Positions 37,801 to 45,934 of a DNA stretch of 64,000 nucleotides are shown here, in pieces. A program made the position numbers and the translations under genes. Each line of letters opens with the position of its first letter. Position 1 is the stretch's first letter. The DNA lies in contig NC_033633.1 in the NCBI RefSeq assembly GCF_001540865.1, positions 7,843,691 to 7,907,690 of the forward strand, read 5' to 3'. Source of the stretch: Ananas comosus. Lineage: Eukaryota; Streptophyta; Magnoliopsida; Poales; Bromeliaceae. The notes beneath the pieces are model-generated. The model was not told the DNA's origin, ran no database searches, and worked only from the letters and a program-made list of their open reading frames with translations.

Positions 37801-40800
37801 GAGACTCGTGCCTCGGTGGAGCGACCACCGACAAGCAAAAACAGACTAGTGAGTATGATCCAATCCTCACAAGAGGATACCCTGTCTACTAGGGTCAATG
37901 TGCCTCTGCTGCACAGTCATGATATATAATCAATGTTGGGACTTCTACTATCCCTAGGTTCATGTCAAGTTTACTACACTAGACTCAATGCCACTCGTTC
38001 GATCATTGTAGTAAGTTTTCTACTAATTGACATGCCACTCGTTCAAGTTTAGTGTCTCTACTACACTAGTTCAATGCCACTCTACTAGGCTATGTCCAAG
38101 TTCGGCTCTTTATGCCGCTATAGGATTCTATGCCATAAGACCCAATCCTCATGCTACCCTAGTCTAGGTGTTCAACTCATAAGTACACTACTAAGAAGCA
38201 TGCAAGGAAAAAGAAAATATACATTTATTAATCCTATAATGCAATATGATCAACACATATGTAACTTAGACATAAAAAGAAACCCGGATGTTCCGGAACG
38301 ACACCCCCCACCTTTTGCGTATAAGGAGGCTCTAGAAGTGCGCTTCGGCGTCCTTTACGACGAAGCCTCGGTCTTCTTGGTCCAAATGATGCTCAATCGG
38401 CCTTATTTTGCCGATAGCTCTTGACCCGCTCGACGAATCGAAATTCCGACTTCGCCCCCGCGTTTCGTTACCTAGCAATTAGGTTTACAAGGCCTCAAAT
38501 GAGATCAATCTCATACTTTTCCAAAAACCCTATTTTGGTGCCCTAGGGTTAGCATCAAGCTAAACCCATCTCAAAACCCTAGATTCTAGCTCCAATCCTA
38601 CCATTCATGGTGCTAGGAATCCATTTGATCCCATCCAAAGAGCTAAAACCCAAAAATCCTAAATTTCACAAGCTAGGGTTGGATAGCTTACCTCTTAGCT
38701 ACACCAAGGAGAAGAGGTGAGGGAGAGGAAGATGTCCAAGGTCTCCTCTTGATCTCCTTCTTCTCCTTCCTTTCCTTCTCTTCCTTTCCTTCTTCTACTT
38801 CTTGTTCTTCTTCTCTTTTCCTTCTAGAGAGATAGAGAAAGCAAGAGAGTGTGAGGGAGGGAGTGAAATGAGAGATGAGAGAGGGAAGGGGCCCATATGC
38901 CCCTCTATTGTAACAATATCCATCCAAGCCCCTCCACTTTTCACTCTTTGCACTGCCCCTCACTGGGCATTCTGCGCCCAGAGGGGCCGGTCTCCCCGAC
39001 TTGGGACCGGTCCCCGAGAGCTTCAGCTCGGGTCAAGCGTTCGGGTACCGGTCTCTCGGAGTCTCTCTTCGAGAGACCGGTCCTCGGGAGACCGGTCCTT
39101 GCCTGTGAGACCGGTCCCCGAGAGCAATATTTTCAGGACTTAGCCAAATATCTGGCTTTCTCGCTGGGTTCGCGTTCGGGGACCGATCCCTCCCCGCCAG
39201 GGACCGGTTGCCTCAAGCAACCCCGCAACACCAACCGATGGGACCGGTCCCTCCCTGCCAGGGACCGGTCCCCGAGAGCAATTTTGCTCCAGTGCAGATT
39301 TTGCACTCTTTGCTCTCGTGGACTCATTTCCAATGCACTTTTGGTGATTTTAATATCTTTGGCTTTTTCAAAGCACACCAATACGACCCTTGGTCGATTC
39401 TCGATGAAGTCTAACTCTCGTATTTCGAGAATTCACTTCCTTACAATTATAATGGCAGGTAGTGCCTGAGGTCGACTAATCAATATGGCAGGTTGTGGAT
39501 TGAGTACAGGTTTTGGACTATTCATTCATTGAGGCATATAGTGCTAGGTTTCTTTTACAGTAGCAGCAAGTTGATTATTTATTGTTCATATTTATATCTC
39601 TTACTACTATAGATTTACATTTCAGTACATTATATCCATCTCTATATCTCTCTTTTTTTTTCTTTTCCTATGAATACGACTTGCCTTCGTGGCTCTGTCG
39701 TACCCACTGAAAAATCTTAGGTTGGTTTCTTACCCCATGGTATTCCACAGGTGGCACGAATGAAGAGGCAAATCAGGGCAAGGTGTGAGATTCTCGGTCT
39801 AGTTAGCTTGCATTAGTGGTCCCCAATTTGTTACAATTTTATTCCTTATTTTATTTCATTTATTGTTTTTAGATATTGATGGTGGTTCAGTTAGACTTGT
39901 TTATTGTGAATGGATGACAACTTGTGGATATCTAGTTAGTGTTTGGTTATTATGGTACTTGAATATTATGTGGATTTAGGCACCGGTGATTGTTGGTTTT
40001 ATGATTTATGGTTTCAGTTTTCTGGATTTTATAGCAAACTATTTTCTATACCTCGTGGTAGCCGATTTTCAAAACATGATGTTTCCGCGTGGGAAACGAT
40101 TTTCAAACAGTTTTCAAATTGGATTTTGGTTCTTATCGTATCCTTTGGTTTTCAAAATAAAGTTTCCGGGTAGGAAACACTGTCAAATGATAAATGTATA
40201 TTAATGAATGCCTTCGCATCATTTCTCCTAAGGTGTGCTTAGTTGAATGTACAGATCATGCATCATATTCGTAAGGACTGATTAGCTAAATGTGCATACG
40301 CATATATTTGTATGTGTTCTAGATGATGTGAGTGTAGATTATGGGTTGTGTGTCGTTGTACGATGTTGTACAGGCCGGTATGCCGTGCAAATACAAGAAA
40401 GGCCCTGTATATGTGGACAGAGGAATCTCCGTATTTATAAGGGATATGTACATCCTGTAGGCAAGGCTAAATATTCAAAAAAAAAAATTGGGCATTTTCC
40501 GCAAACTCTGGTTTTGAAACGATACCTCTTTCATAAAAGGGTTTACAAAAGGGCCTCAAGACGTGACAAATCAAGGGCAAAATGTAAACTTTGACCTGTT
40601 TGAATTTATGAACATCTTGTCCAACACATACCTTTCATTTAGCAGAGAATCTTATAGTAATTGCTAGATTAGGAGAATAAGAAAGGTATACCACATGTGG
40701 AAATCCTTTTAAGTCATTTCTTTAATATAAGATAAATAACTAAGTAGCTGAAATATACTATCCAACCAAATAATGGATGCCAAGGCCTTCTAGGAAGCTA

Positions 40801-43800
40801 TATATCAAACTTCTAGCTTGCAATTAAGAAAGAATCCTCAATGCATTATCCGGATAACCTGTTCTGGCATCCAAACAATGCCTTCATGTTAAAAAAAAAA
40901 GGTGCAGTAAAAGTTTGTTCATGTGCTTTCACACAAAATGACAATACTTTGGGCATATAGGCTATAGAAAATACAAGCAATGATTTTAGCCGTCTTGTTA
41001 CGAGACCACAACTAAGCGAGCATTTATTGTAATTTTTTGTTAATAAAGGAGGGATAGGCTATGGGACATGGACATACCTTATGCATAATGCAATGAACTA
41101 ATGAACCCAGGGTGGGCAAGTGCACCTTTGCCCCCACCTAAAGCCACTTCTATAAAGAACGTCACTTGATAACTTAGAATAAAATGTATTTAGCTTGGAG
41201 TGGCCAAACTTTGGTGTGGTCAAAAGACAATACATAGCCTCGAGAGAAAATGAAATAAAGAAAAGCAAAACTAATTAGCCTCCAATAAATTCTACTAGAA
41301 CTAATGTTGGCTAATACATCACGACAGATAATCCTTGTTGATAGAGATCATTACTTAATTCCCCTATATGTACTACACAACACAAAAATTATCCTTAGTT
41401 TCTGGGGAAAACCAGTCACCACAGTCTAAAAGAAATGACCACTCACTTGCTCGCAGCTTTGGCAGCTCCAACTCCACCATGCCCATCAAAAATTCCAAAC
41501 AACCCAAACTGCAGGGCAAGAGTTAATACAGATAAACATAAGAAAAACTACAGTAATCTGCTTGTAATAAGACCTGTTCAACACCAGGGAGGGGATACTG
41601 GCAGGAGCACACGTCCTCCATAGGAAGCCTCCTCCCACCTCGACGAATGGACATTGGTTCAGAAGCAATACCAACTCCAATTGATATTTGACGCTCAACA
41701 TGTTGTGAAATCTGAACCTACAATATGTGAGATATGATGGGAAATATACATCACATTTAGGATTGAAAATCAAAAGGGAGCACACAATTTCAACACAAAG
41801 TAATACTAGGTAAAACAAGTAGCTCCTGCTAGCACAGTTTCATTTACAATGTCTAATAAAAAAGAATGGGGCGAGAACCTCACTTGCTGGGATGGTTAAA
41901 CAATGCCCAAAGCAGCATCGAGATAAGCAAGGTCAGCTTTTTAAGATTTCAATGGAGGTGAGAAGGGCCTTACAAGTCAAGATACTCCTAAATTTGAATA
42001 AAGAACACTATAAGACAACTACCAGCGACCTCTTATTAGAAGTTAGCACACAAAGACTCTACTGACCATCTTAGAAAAGTCAGTCTCATCAAAATAATTC
42101 AAATAATTATTTATTCTAATGAAATCACTAAATATTGTTGATCTCATGCAAGTTGAAGACCCCACTAAAATGAAAACAAGAACGTCAGGATAGAGATCTG
42201 TTGTTTAACTCATAGCTACAAATTACAAGACCAAAAGGCAAATTGGAAACAAACTGAATAGAAGACAAAAAACAAAGCAGTGACAAGCATAGAAAATTCC
42301 TGAATGCTGCTTCAGCTAGTTGATTGGCAGCAACATACTAGAGACACATAGCAAGAGGATTTCAACGGATTGAGGAAACACTACTCTACAAACAAATTTA
42401 TTATGCAATAATAGATGGGAAGGCTTGGCTATCTTATCTCATTATAGCAATCACTATACTTGTAGATTCAAACTTAAGAAGATTAAGACAGCACAGAGAT
42501 AGAACTGTCTTACAAAAACTTTTGAAGAAGTGCCAAGCGTAATAACATCTCCATCTGCAAGTTCAACAGGATCACTCCAATTTCTAGATCCAACATCTGG
42601 ATGCTGGACCAACTGAGAGTTCAAGAATGTTCCGTTTAAGCTACCCATATCGACTAGCTCCCATTTTGAAGTCTGCAAGAAGCCACATATTATAGATTTC
42701 TAAGAACGAAGAGGATGTAAGAGAAATACATTATAATTTACTAAAGCAATTATAGAAACATGCCAATAAGTGAAACAAAAAAAGGGCCACAGGGGATCCT
42801 ATTAGTGGGAACAGAAGATATTATAAAACAATTAATCATAGTTTGCATCTTCATGATCACTAGCCTTGATCAGTAGAAATAATTATCAAAAAGCTTCCAG
42901 GCATAAGAAACAGCGAAGGGAGTAACAATATAAAGCTTACAGCCTTACATTCATGTTCCACTTGATAAGCGCATGCTTTCCTGAAACCTCAGAGTCCTTC
43001 AATAGCAAATCACTTGGGGAAACTCTTCCAACGGTCAATGAAAGCTTTGAAGTATTTGTCGACTGTCGGGAACAACAAAGCCCGCGAGAGGGACCGGCTA
43101 TGACCTCCAAGTCTAGGCTGCTTCCTGCAATTCTAAACAAAAATCGTCAATAACGTGCCATATAGAAAGCAATTTCCTAAAAAGAACCATATCTATGGAA
43201 GCAGCTTACGAAGAAAAGGAATATCCTTGACTGAAAACATATGATTCCTGCCATTGTCATTAATAGTGTCGACACCATTGTTTATGTCTCTTCGTACATG
43301 TCTCAAGTCTTCAAAGCTTGCTACTGCTGCATTCTTAAGAGTATAACAAACTCGTGGATCTTCAGAAGGATCATTTGTTACATCAAGTACCAAACTATCT
43401 GAGCAACAAAACTCACTTTGTCTTACCACAAAAATTTAGAACATAACAGGCATTGACTATGTAATATAGTTCTGTACCTTGACTAATATGAGATTTAGTT
43501 GAATGAACCCTCTTTTTATTGATAAAACCACGAGCGCTTGGTGAAGTGTTATTTTCATCAATTTGAATTCTTGATTCCTCAACAAAATTTCTAGCCAAAT
43601 CGTAGCTTTGGCCTGGCACATCATCCACATTCTCGGAGAAAAGAGGCCTGTTGAGATCATCAGCCTGCAAAGGAAGAAATAAGACTGATGATAGAACTCT
43701 GTATATTCTGCACTTTTAATATTGCAAATAACTAATTAGTGGAAACAGGTGCATAGCATTTTATCCAAAAACAGATAACCGAGGCAGCAAATAAACTTCC

Positions 43801-44970
43801 TTGTATTTTTTAACATAATTTTATAACACCGTGTCTGATATTTAATCTATTTCAAGGAAAAGCAACAAACAAAGAAAAAGTTGGAAACTCAGATTTTGCA
43901 ACCCTTGGTTTGCATCAACAAATCTAAGATTAACAGCATAAGGCTGACTAACATATTTTTATAGCAATACCGACATTCCTCATACATAAGTAGATAACAT
44001 TGTGAATAACTAATTCAGAAGTTATGCAATTGGTAAAAATCATTCAACATTGTGATCAAATTGGTCCTGAACCAAGTCAAAGGACAGTTTCGAATGTATC
44101 AGAGTAGCAAGAACACCGATAATGCATTTTTATAGAACAACTCCATTAGTTTGCCCTTTGGTACTAAGCCTCATACCAACCATGGCCGAGTCATTTAGTT
44201 TGCCTTTTGGTATGACATTAAACTGCAAATTCACCACACAGTAAATCAAAAAAGGAACAAAAAGGGACTCCAGAAACATGTTTATTGTAAAACTATTTGA
44301 AAAGATATGTAGACTAACTATTCGAAAAGGTCTGTGTAACGATTTCTTTCATCATGTCTCAAATCGGCTGCATATAGAAGTAGGCAAAAGGCCACAAGAA
44401 GCACTCTTTATAGCTAAGCCTTGTCTGAACCGAGCAAATTGGGTAATGATTCAATTATCCCCGGTGACACTTGTTGGAGTTTGACATTCATCGCATTCCT
44501 TTACCATCCAAAGTATGGTAATGACACCAGCATTCACCAGTATATTCCAGTTCAGAAGTAAAAGAAACTCATCGAAGACGCTATCAAGAAGATGTAGTGA
44601 AAATAAATTAAGGGACCTGTTGAGCCGAGTAATGATGCTCAAAATTACAAAATGTCAAGTCCTGGCATATGAAAACAGATTTGCTAGTCAAATGATTTTT
44701 CGCTGAGACGCAATAGCCATCTGGTATTTTCAGGAATACAAAGGCCCCGAGAGAAAGCCTCTATGCTGAACAACAAAAGTCGAAATATTATTTTGATCAG
44801 ACAAGCAAATGTCTTTAAAGAAATACAGGCTTACATAATAACAAACACGAAACGTAGAACCACACCTGCGAGGTTTATTCACCGGAAAAAGAAAACCCTT
44901 TAATAGCCAGCGATTTACCACAAAATCAAAAAGACGAAAAAGACTACAGCTAGAGATTAACAAAAGAACA

Positions 44971-45001
<31 letters not shown>

Positions 45002-45080
45002 NAGCAGAAAGATAGGCGCCGTACGGGCTTTATAAATAAAACCGTTAAGTCAGTGACAGATCGCATGCTACCAAGTTTTC

Positions 45081-45169
<89 letters not shown>

Positions 45170-45325
45170 CATACTCACGTTATTGATGGGAGGAGAGGGA
45201 GAGGGGCAGTAGGAGTGGGCGAAGAAGCGCCAGGGTCGGCAGGTGAGAACGAAAACGAGGAGGAGGAGGACGACGACGACGACGACGACGATGAGGGCGG
45301 AGACGCCAATGAGGCTCGGAGCCAT
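16123..45325 (-). CDS. KAPP: KAPP-type FHA-domain protein phosphatase 2C, 5' 400 codons in eight exons (partial)
   Basis: Kinase-associated protein phosphatase is a membrane-anchored PP2C whose FHA domain binds phosphorylated receptor-like kinases and dampens their signalling at the plasma membrane. Exons on the minus strand: 45179-45325, 43478-43664, 43210-43398, 42949-43124, 42514-42672, 41574-41717, 41447-41508 and 16123-16258. All junctions are GT..AG and keep frame. Residues 10-34 form a valine/leucine membrane anchor. The FHA domain spans about 177-288 ([28 protein letters not shown]). PP2C begins about residue 300, with the metal-site motifs MED (319-321) and DGHGG (342-346). Exon 8 gives the [13 protein letters not shown] segment. 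The Arabidopsis protein is close to 580 residues, so about 180 C-terminal residues are missing here. They may lie beyond position 1 or be lost. Intron 7 is 25,188 bp of transposons. Confidence 0.88.
16655..16797. repeat. Imperfect tandem duplication, about 68 bp
   Basis: GTTTGGAATCATACGTGGCG and the following CACCACCATGTTCACATGGC block occur twice in a row, the first copy having an extra 'gcatacatgg'. Non-coding, within intron 7 of KAPP. Confidence 0.8.
16815..16872. repeat. (CT)n followed by (CG)n microsatellite
   Basis: About 39 bases of CT repeat run into about 18 of CG/GC repeat, immediately before the solo LTR at 16897. It causes Arg/Glu-rich and Leu/Ser-rich open frames on the two strands, which are artefacts. 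Confidence 0.95.
17063..17240 (+). promoter_or_regulatory. Three tandem 62-bp units of paired GGGACCGGTCCC palindromes
   Basis: Each unit begins TGCTCTCGGGGACCGGTC and ends with a second GGGACC(A/G)GT(T/C)CCCG. They lie about 75-250 bp upstream of the TATATAG at 17313, where enhancer-like repeats of a retrotransposon U3 would be expected. Function inferred from position. Confidence 0.55.
17487..18789 (+). other. Predicted intron inside the solo LTR
   Basis: Donor GGAG/GTAAGCTC at 17487 and acceptor CTTGTTGCAG/G ending 18789; predicted length 1,303 bp. The same pair of sites recurs in the other LTRs of the window (see the LTR-intron finding). Unsupported by transcripts. Confidence 0.45.
18752..18770 (+). 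promoter_or_regulatory. Conserved LTR hairpin
   Basis: GAACTAT and ATAGTTC pair around a GAACA loop, flanked by CACTGG and CTCACCCC, 20 bases before the acceptor-like TTGTTGCAG. Confidence 0.6.
19654..20158. mobile_element. Mutator-like MITE, 9-bp duplication TTAAATTTA
   Basis: It starts GGGATAATTGCCTATATACC and its right end, read inward, is GGGGCAATTGCTTATATACC. TTAAATTTA flanks it exactly (19645-19653 and 20159-20167). The inside repeats ACCCCT and its complement and has no gene. A 9-bp duplication points to the Mutator superfamily. Confidence 0.85.
20168..20638. other. Intron/intergenic DNA, no gene seen
   Basis: Pyrimidine-rich stretches (about 20330-20460) but no recognisable protein or element ends. 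Confidence 0.4.
20639..21770. mobile_element. PIF/Harbinger-like MITE, TTA duplication
   Basis: It starts GGGCCTGGTTAGTTTGC; its right end read inward is GAGTCCATTTGGTTCATG. TTA flanks both ends (20636-20638 and 21771-21773), the usual PIF/Harbinger target. About 650 bp of its interior is low-complexity DNA built from TTTGAATT/AAATTCAA words. No transposase. Confidence 0.6.
22335..22400. repeat. Dispersed repeat, second copy near 40560-40630
   Basis: Both places read AATCAAGGGCAAAATGTAAA, then CTTTG and TGAACATCTTGT. Similarity is over about 70 bases; the element type is unknown. Confidence 0.6.
22407..22565. repeat. Tandem duplication, 79-bp period
   Basis: CATCTAATCATGTAGAAAC and the following AATTCAAAAATTAATGAAA block recur at a 79-bp offset (22407 and 22486), with about four differences. 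Non-coding. Confidence 0.85.
23304..24149. mobile_element. hAT-like element with GC-rich interior
   Basis: It starts TAGGGGTGTAATGTAGGC and ends CCCGTTTTACATCCCTA, inverted copies of the TAGGGNTGTAA hAT-type end. Subterminal regions are rich in GGCCCG/CGGGCC words. It includes an internal 66-bp tandem duplication (about 23705-23830) built around CAGACCTT and GAGCTCCT. No convincing 8-bp duplication was found and no transposase is present. Confidence 0.6.
24140..24740. repeat. Direct duplication of about 250 bp, second copy indel-rich
   Basis: The block beginning TTTACATCC and including 'ctggtgaccacctccctttt' and 'cgaaacccaaa' occurs at about 24139-24370 and again at 24386-24665. The second copy has many one-base insertions. 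It marks the left border of the low-confidence zone and could be an assembly overlap. Confidence 0.6.
24870..26215. other. Unassigned sequence, no gene seen
   Basis: Open frames are short and overlap on both strands. No protein or repeat family was recognised. Confidence 0.4.
26222..26925. mobile_element. MITE with long inverted ends
   Basis: The left end carries TTTTTCACTTTCCTCCCGAC and 'taaaaaacctgtc', and the right end their complements ('ggaaagtgaaaaacaagcg', 'ggggggttttttata'). The interior is GC-rich and without a gene. Confidence 0.55.
26970..27560 (-). mobile_element. Cassandra-type TRIM, copy 2 (noisy)
   Basis: Same order as copy 1: a 5S-like LTR containing TTGACTCACCCATTCTAGGA, then the internal segment (CACAACAGTCAA, GAAACTCATCTCA), then a second LTR from about 27387 ending TCTCACA. 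Identity is interrupted by many small indels, in the low-confidence zone. The primer site near 27370 is degraded. Confidence 0.6.
27635..27985. mobile_element. MITE, second copy of the 13503-13845 family
   Basis: It has the same interior (CTCTATTCTT, CATAATAAATA, TTGCTAAAGAAAA) and the same CGTGCC-rich ends as the 13503 copy, with many indels. Confidence 0.55.
28252..28797 (-). mobile_element. Truncated Tekay LTR (outer left)
   Basis: It corresponds to the first 520 or so bases of the right-hand LTR (36907-37430): 'ttggcacggtcgggcgc', the 'ccagatcatgtaca' block and 'ttctccagtgggtt'. It breaks off where leader sequence (compare 36400) begins. The bases before it, ATTTAT, resemble ATTAT after 39445, suggesting the original target duplication of the whole array. 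Confidence 0.6.
28797..29330 (-). mobile_element. Duplicate Tekay 5' leader with primer-site region
   Basis: It matches 36400-36906, including 'ctacgtacgtagc', 'caacgcaacaaccgg' and 'cgcgactcaac', and ends against an LTR just as the intact leader does. It is what remains of a second internal region left of the middle LTR. Confidence 0.6.
29331..31915 (-). mobile_element. Tekay element 3' LTR (middle LTR of the array)
   Basis: About 2.58 kb. Its plus-strand right end is CACTTCCTTACA and its left end corresponds to TGTCACGCC. The right 1.15 kb is almost identical to 38290-39445. Palindromes of the GGACCGGTCC type lie at 31465-31745. A purine tract adjoins it at 31916-31928. Confidence 0.8.
31916..31928 (-). 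other. Polypurine tract of the Tekay element
   Basis: On the minus strand AGAAGGGGAGGA ends exactly at the start of the 3' LTR (TGTAAGG), the position of the plus-strand primer in LTR retrotransposons. Confidence 0.75.
31971..32300 (-). pseudogene. Tekay integrase C-terminus and chromodomain
   Basis: It contains the integrase tail ([20 protein letters not shown], then [11 protein letters not shown]) and a C-terminal chromodomain with [20 protein letters not shown] and PHLF before the stop. A chromodomain after integrase defines chromoviruses; the tail motif suits the Tekay/Del clade. It is in a different frame from the integrase core upstream, so a frameshift near 32290-32340 separates it. 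Confidence 0.8.
32276..32800 (-). pseudogene. Tekay integrase, core end and C-terminal region
   Basis: It encodes [39 protein letters not shown] and [11 protein letters not shown], the classic Ty3 integrase stretch. Just upstream (about 32745) the conserved HPQTDGQ motif has a TAG in place of the glutamine codon and the frame shifts. Further upstream another TAG follows RMTK (about 32935). Confidence 0.85.
32935..33972 (-). pseudogene. Tekay RNase H and integrase zinc-finger region
   Basis: The RNase H part includes [27 protein letters not shown] and [12 protein letters not shown], with VVADALSRK. The integrase HHCC segment follows, with H..H in [17 protein letters not shown] and [10 protein letters not shown]. 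It is shifted relative to the RT frame, and the usual connection between RT and RNase H (about 50 residues) is missing at about 33960-33990. The frame ends at a TAG just after the integrase MDFV..LP segment. Confidence 0.85.
33959..35476 (-). pseudogene. Tekay gag zinc knuckle, protease and reverse transcriptase
   Basis: From the N terminus: a CCHC knuckle ([14 protein letters not shown]), an alanine/proline linker, the aspartic protease motif [16 protein letters not shown], then RT with [48 protein letters not shown] and the catalytic [11 protein letters not shown] breaks off after HVISEGGV. It is a long uninterrupted 505-codon frame, but joined to neither gag nor RNase H in frame. Confidence 0.88.
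35480..36382 (-). pseudogene. Tekay gag (broken by two stops)
   Basis: It starts at 36382 with an alanine/proline-rich N terminus, then [23 protein letters not shown] and a capsid-like stretch, stopping at a TGA after HCLE (about 36003). It reopens with [41 protein letters not shown] and LRADIYRAV to a TGA after KRPPKYP (about 35540). The zinc knuckle follows in the next frame. The capsid motifs are typical of chromoviruses. Confidence 0.85.
36888..36900 (-). other. Tekay primer-binding site (tRNA-Met)
   Basis: On the minus strand TTGGTATCAGAGC lies six bases after the LTR end GGGCGTGACA. It is an exact match to the common initiator tRNA-Met site of plant Ty3 elements. Confidence 0.85.
37369..38691 (-). 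other. Predicted intron inside the Tekay 5' LTR
   Basis: Minus-strand donor GTAAGCTATCC and acceptor TTGGGGTACAG, about 1.32 kb apart, equivalent to the predicted intron at 17487-18789. Confidence 0.45.
37395..37414 (-). promoter_or_regulatory. Conserved LTR hairpin
   Basis: GAACTATA pairs with TATAGTTC around TAAA; context GGTGAG before and CCAGTGGG after on the plus strand, the mirror of the plus-oriented LTRs. Confidence 0.6.
39451..41440. other. Rest of KAPP intron 7 near exon 7, no gene seen
   Basis: It includes a possible LTR-end relic (CCCACTGAAAAATC...TTTCTTACCCC, about 39710-39740) and the dispersed repeat near 40560-40630. Nothing coding was recognised. Confidence 0.4.
41447..41508 (-). 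CDS. KAPP: KAPP exon 7: DGHGG motif
   Basis: A 62-base exon after CCCTGCAG encoding [22 protein letters not shown] is the central PP2C metal-binding motif. It ends AGCAA/GTGAGT, leaving two bases of a lysine codon completed by the first base of exon 8 25 kb away. Confidence 0.88.
41574..41717 (-). CDS. KAPP: KAPP exon 6: start of PP2C domain
   Basis: 48 codons starting [10 protein letters not shown]. It contains the kinase-associated phosphatase signature [17 protein letters not shown] followed by LPMEDVC, where Glu-Asp is the first PP2C metal-binding motif. Donor CAG/GTCTTA, phase 0. Confidence 0.88.
42514..42672 (-). CDS. KAPP: KAPP exon 5: second half of FHA domain
   Basis: It starts [18 protein letters not shown]; the SLNGT motif contains the FHA asparagine that contacts the peptide backbone. 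It ends [12 protein letters not shown], the last FHA strand, then TTT/GTAAGA in phase 0. It is 53 codons. Confidence 0.88.
42949..43124 (-). CDS. KAPP: KAPP exon 4: first half of FHA domain
   Basis: It uses the acceptor TTGCAG/GAAGC; the earlier TTTAG would put a stop in frame. It encodes [17 protein letters not shown], then [19 protein letters not shown], holding the FHA arginine and the serine/histidine of the phosphopeptide pocket. Donor AAT/GTAAGG, phase 0. Confidence 0.88.
43210..43398 (-). CDS. KAPP: KAPP exon 3: linker to FHA
   Basis: It follows GTTGCTCAG and reads [19 protein letters not shown], then an acidic/asparagine stretch ending DIPFLR across the next junction. Donor CTTC/GTAAGC. 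It includes the conserved lead-in to the FHA domain. Confidence 0.78.
43478..43664 (-). CDS. KAPP: KAPP exon 2: linker
   Basis: It follows CCTTTGCAG and starts [10 protein letters not shown]. The sequence is acidic and serine/asparagine-rich with a basic RGFINKKR stretch, consistent with the poorly conserved region between anchor and FHA. It ends CAAG/GTACAG with one base carried over. Confidence 0.75.
44972..45002. repeat. Poly(A) run ending in an unresolved base
   Basis: Thirty A, then N at 45002, in KAPP intron 1. Its true length is uncertain. Confidence 0.8.
45082..45167. repeat. Poly(A) run of 86 (poly(U) in KAPP pre-mRNA)
   Basis: It begins 12 bases after the KAPP exon 1 donor (GTGAGTATGAA). 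On the gene strand it is a poly(T) tract. It gives spurious polylysine and polyphenylalanine frames. Confidence 0.85.
45179..45325 (-). CDS. KAPP: KAPP exon 1: start codon and membrane anchor
   Basis: The ATG at 45325 sits in a good context (GAGATGGC). A frame-open extension upstream begins only with TTG, so it is not used. The 49 codons comprise a short lead, about 25 hydrophobic residues dominated by valine and leucine, then [11 protein letters not shown] and a proline/serine linker. It ends AAC/GTGAGT in phase 0. The anchor without a long signal peptide fits the type I-like signal anchor of this family. Confidence 0.8.
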
Positions 45326-45560
45326 CTCCGTCGAGAGAGATACCAAAAAGAGAGAAGAGGCGCGAAGGGCCGTTCTGAAAGGGTCGCATCACCCCTCTTC
45401 TTCCTTCGTCCGCCCCACCTCCACCGCGCCCACTCCACATCCCATTGCTTCGGCTTTCTTTCTCATAATAATAATAGACGCATCGTTTTGGGAACAAGCC
45501 GTCCTCGGTTTCATCCCTTTATTTATTATTAAAAAATACTAGTCAAAAAAAAAAAGAAAA
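45326..45560 (-). promoter_or_regulatory. KAPP 5' leader and putative promoter
   Basis: The sequence upstream of the start codon is pyrimidine/GA mixed. An AATAAATAAAGG TATA-like stretch lies near 45515-45530, about 190 bp before the ATG. No transcript start can be fixed. Confidence 0.35.
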
Positions 45561-45597
45561 AAAAAAAAACCTAAAAGAATTGTATAAAATTTTCTAG

Positions 45598-45715
45598 GCC
45601 AATTTGCATAAAAAATTCACTAATTTTGAGCTTTTATAAAAATAGGACACTTTTTTTAATTTTGCAGATTCGGACCAAATTTTTCGCCATCTGACCAAAA
45701 TGCTCCTTGTCTCTA
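45598..45715. mobile_element. Single arm of a GGCCAATTTGCATAAAA MITE
   Basis: AGGCCAATTTGCATAAAAAA and 'gaccaaaatgctccttgt' match the left arm of the element at 9297-9816; no partner arm follows. Confidence 0.6.
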
Positions 45716-45934
45716 TCCGCCTCACTCATATTCGCTCATATACATATACCACAAAATACGGTCCCTAGGTGGGCATTAATTAAATACGCCGTAAGCTTGG
45801 TTACGCAACCTCCTGCTCATCGAAATGCGAACCAAATCGGCCTCGCTATTTGCCGGCCCCGGTGTTTGCTGTTCTATTTTTAGAAATTAAATATATCAAA
45901 ACTATCTGACAAAAACTACACGGCAAGCAATAGA

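Larger units (their letters stand above)
36907..39445 (-). mobile_element. Tekay element 5' LTR
   Basis: 2,539 bp. On the minus strand it runs from TGTAAGGAAGTGAATTC to GGGCGTGACA. GGACCGGTCC palindromes lie at 38985-39270, a GA-rich leader ends AGAG/GTAAGC at 38691, a hairpin is at 37395-37414 and an acceptor-like GGGGTACAG near 37369. ATTAT follows the LTR at 39446-39450. Open frames on the plus strand in the palindrome region are not genes. Confidence 0.88.
16259..41446 (-). other. KAPP intron 7, 25,188 bp, filled with transposable elements
   Basis: Bounded by GTGAGT (41446) and GCCAG (16259). It contains a solo LTR, at least four MITEs, a hAT-like element, a Cassandra copy and a Tekay array. 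Whether it is removed efficiently cannot be told from sequence. Confidence 0.75.

Noticed and set aside
38897..39469. A 190-codon plus-strand frame
   Set aside because: It overlaps the palindrome region of the minus-oriented Tekay LTR; a similar short frame occurs in every copy for compositional reasons.
45053..45532. Polylysine-rich plus-strand frame and acidic tail
   Set aside because: It is caused by the poly(A) tract and is the antisense of KAPP exon 1.
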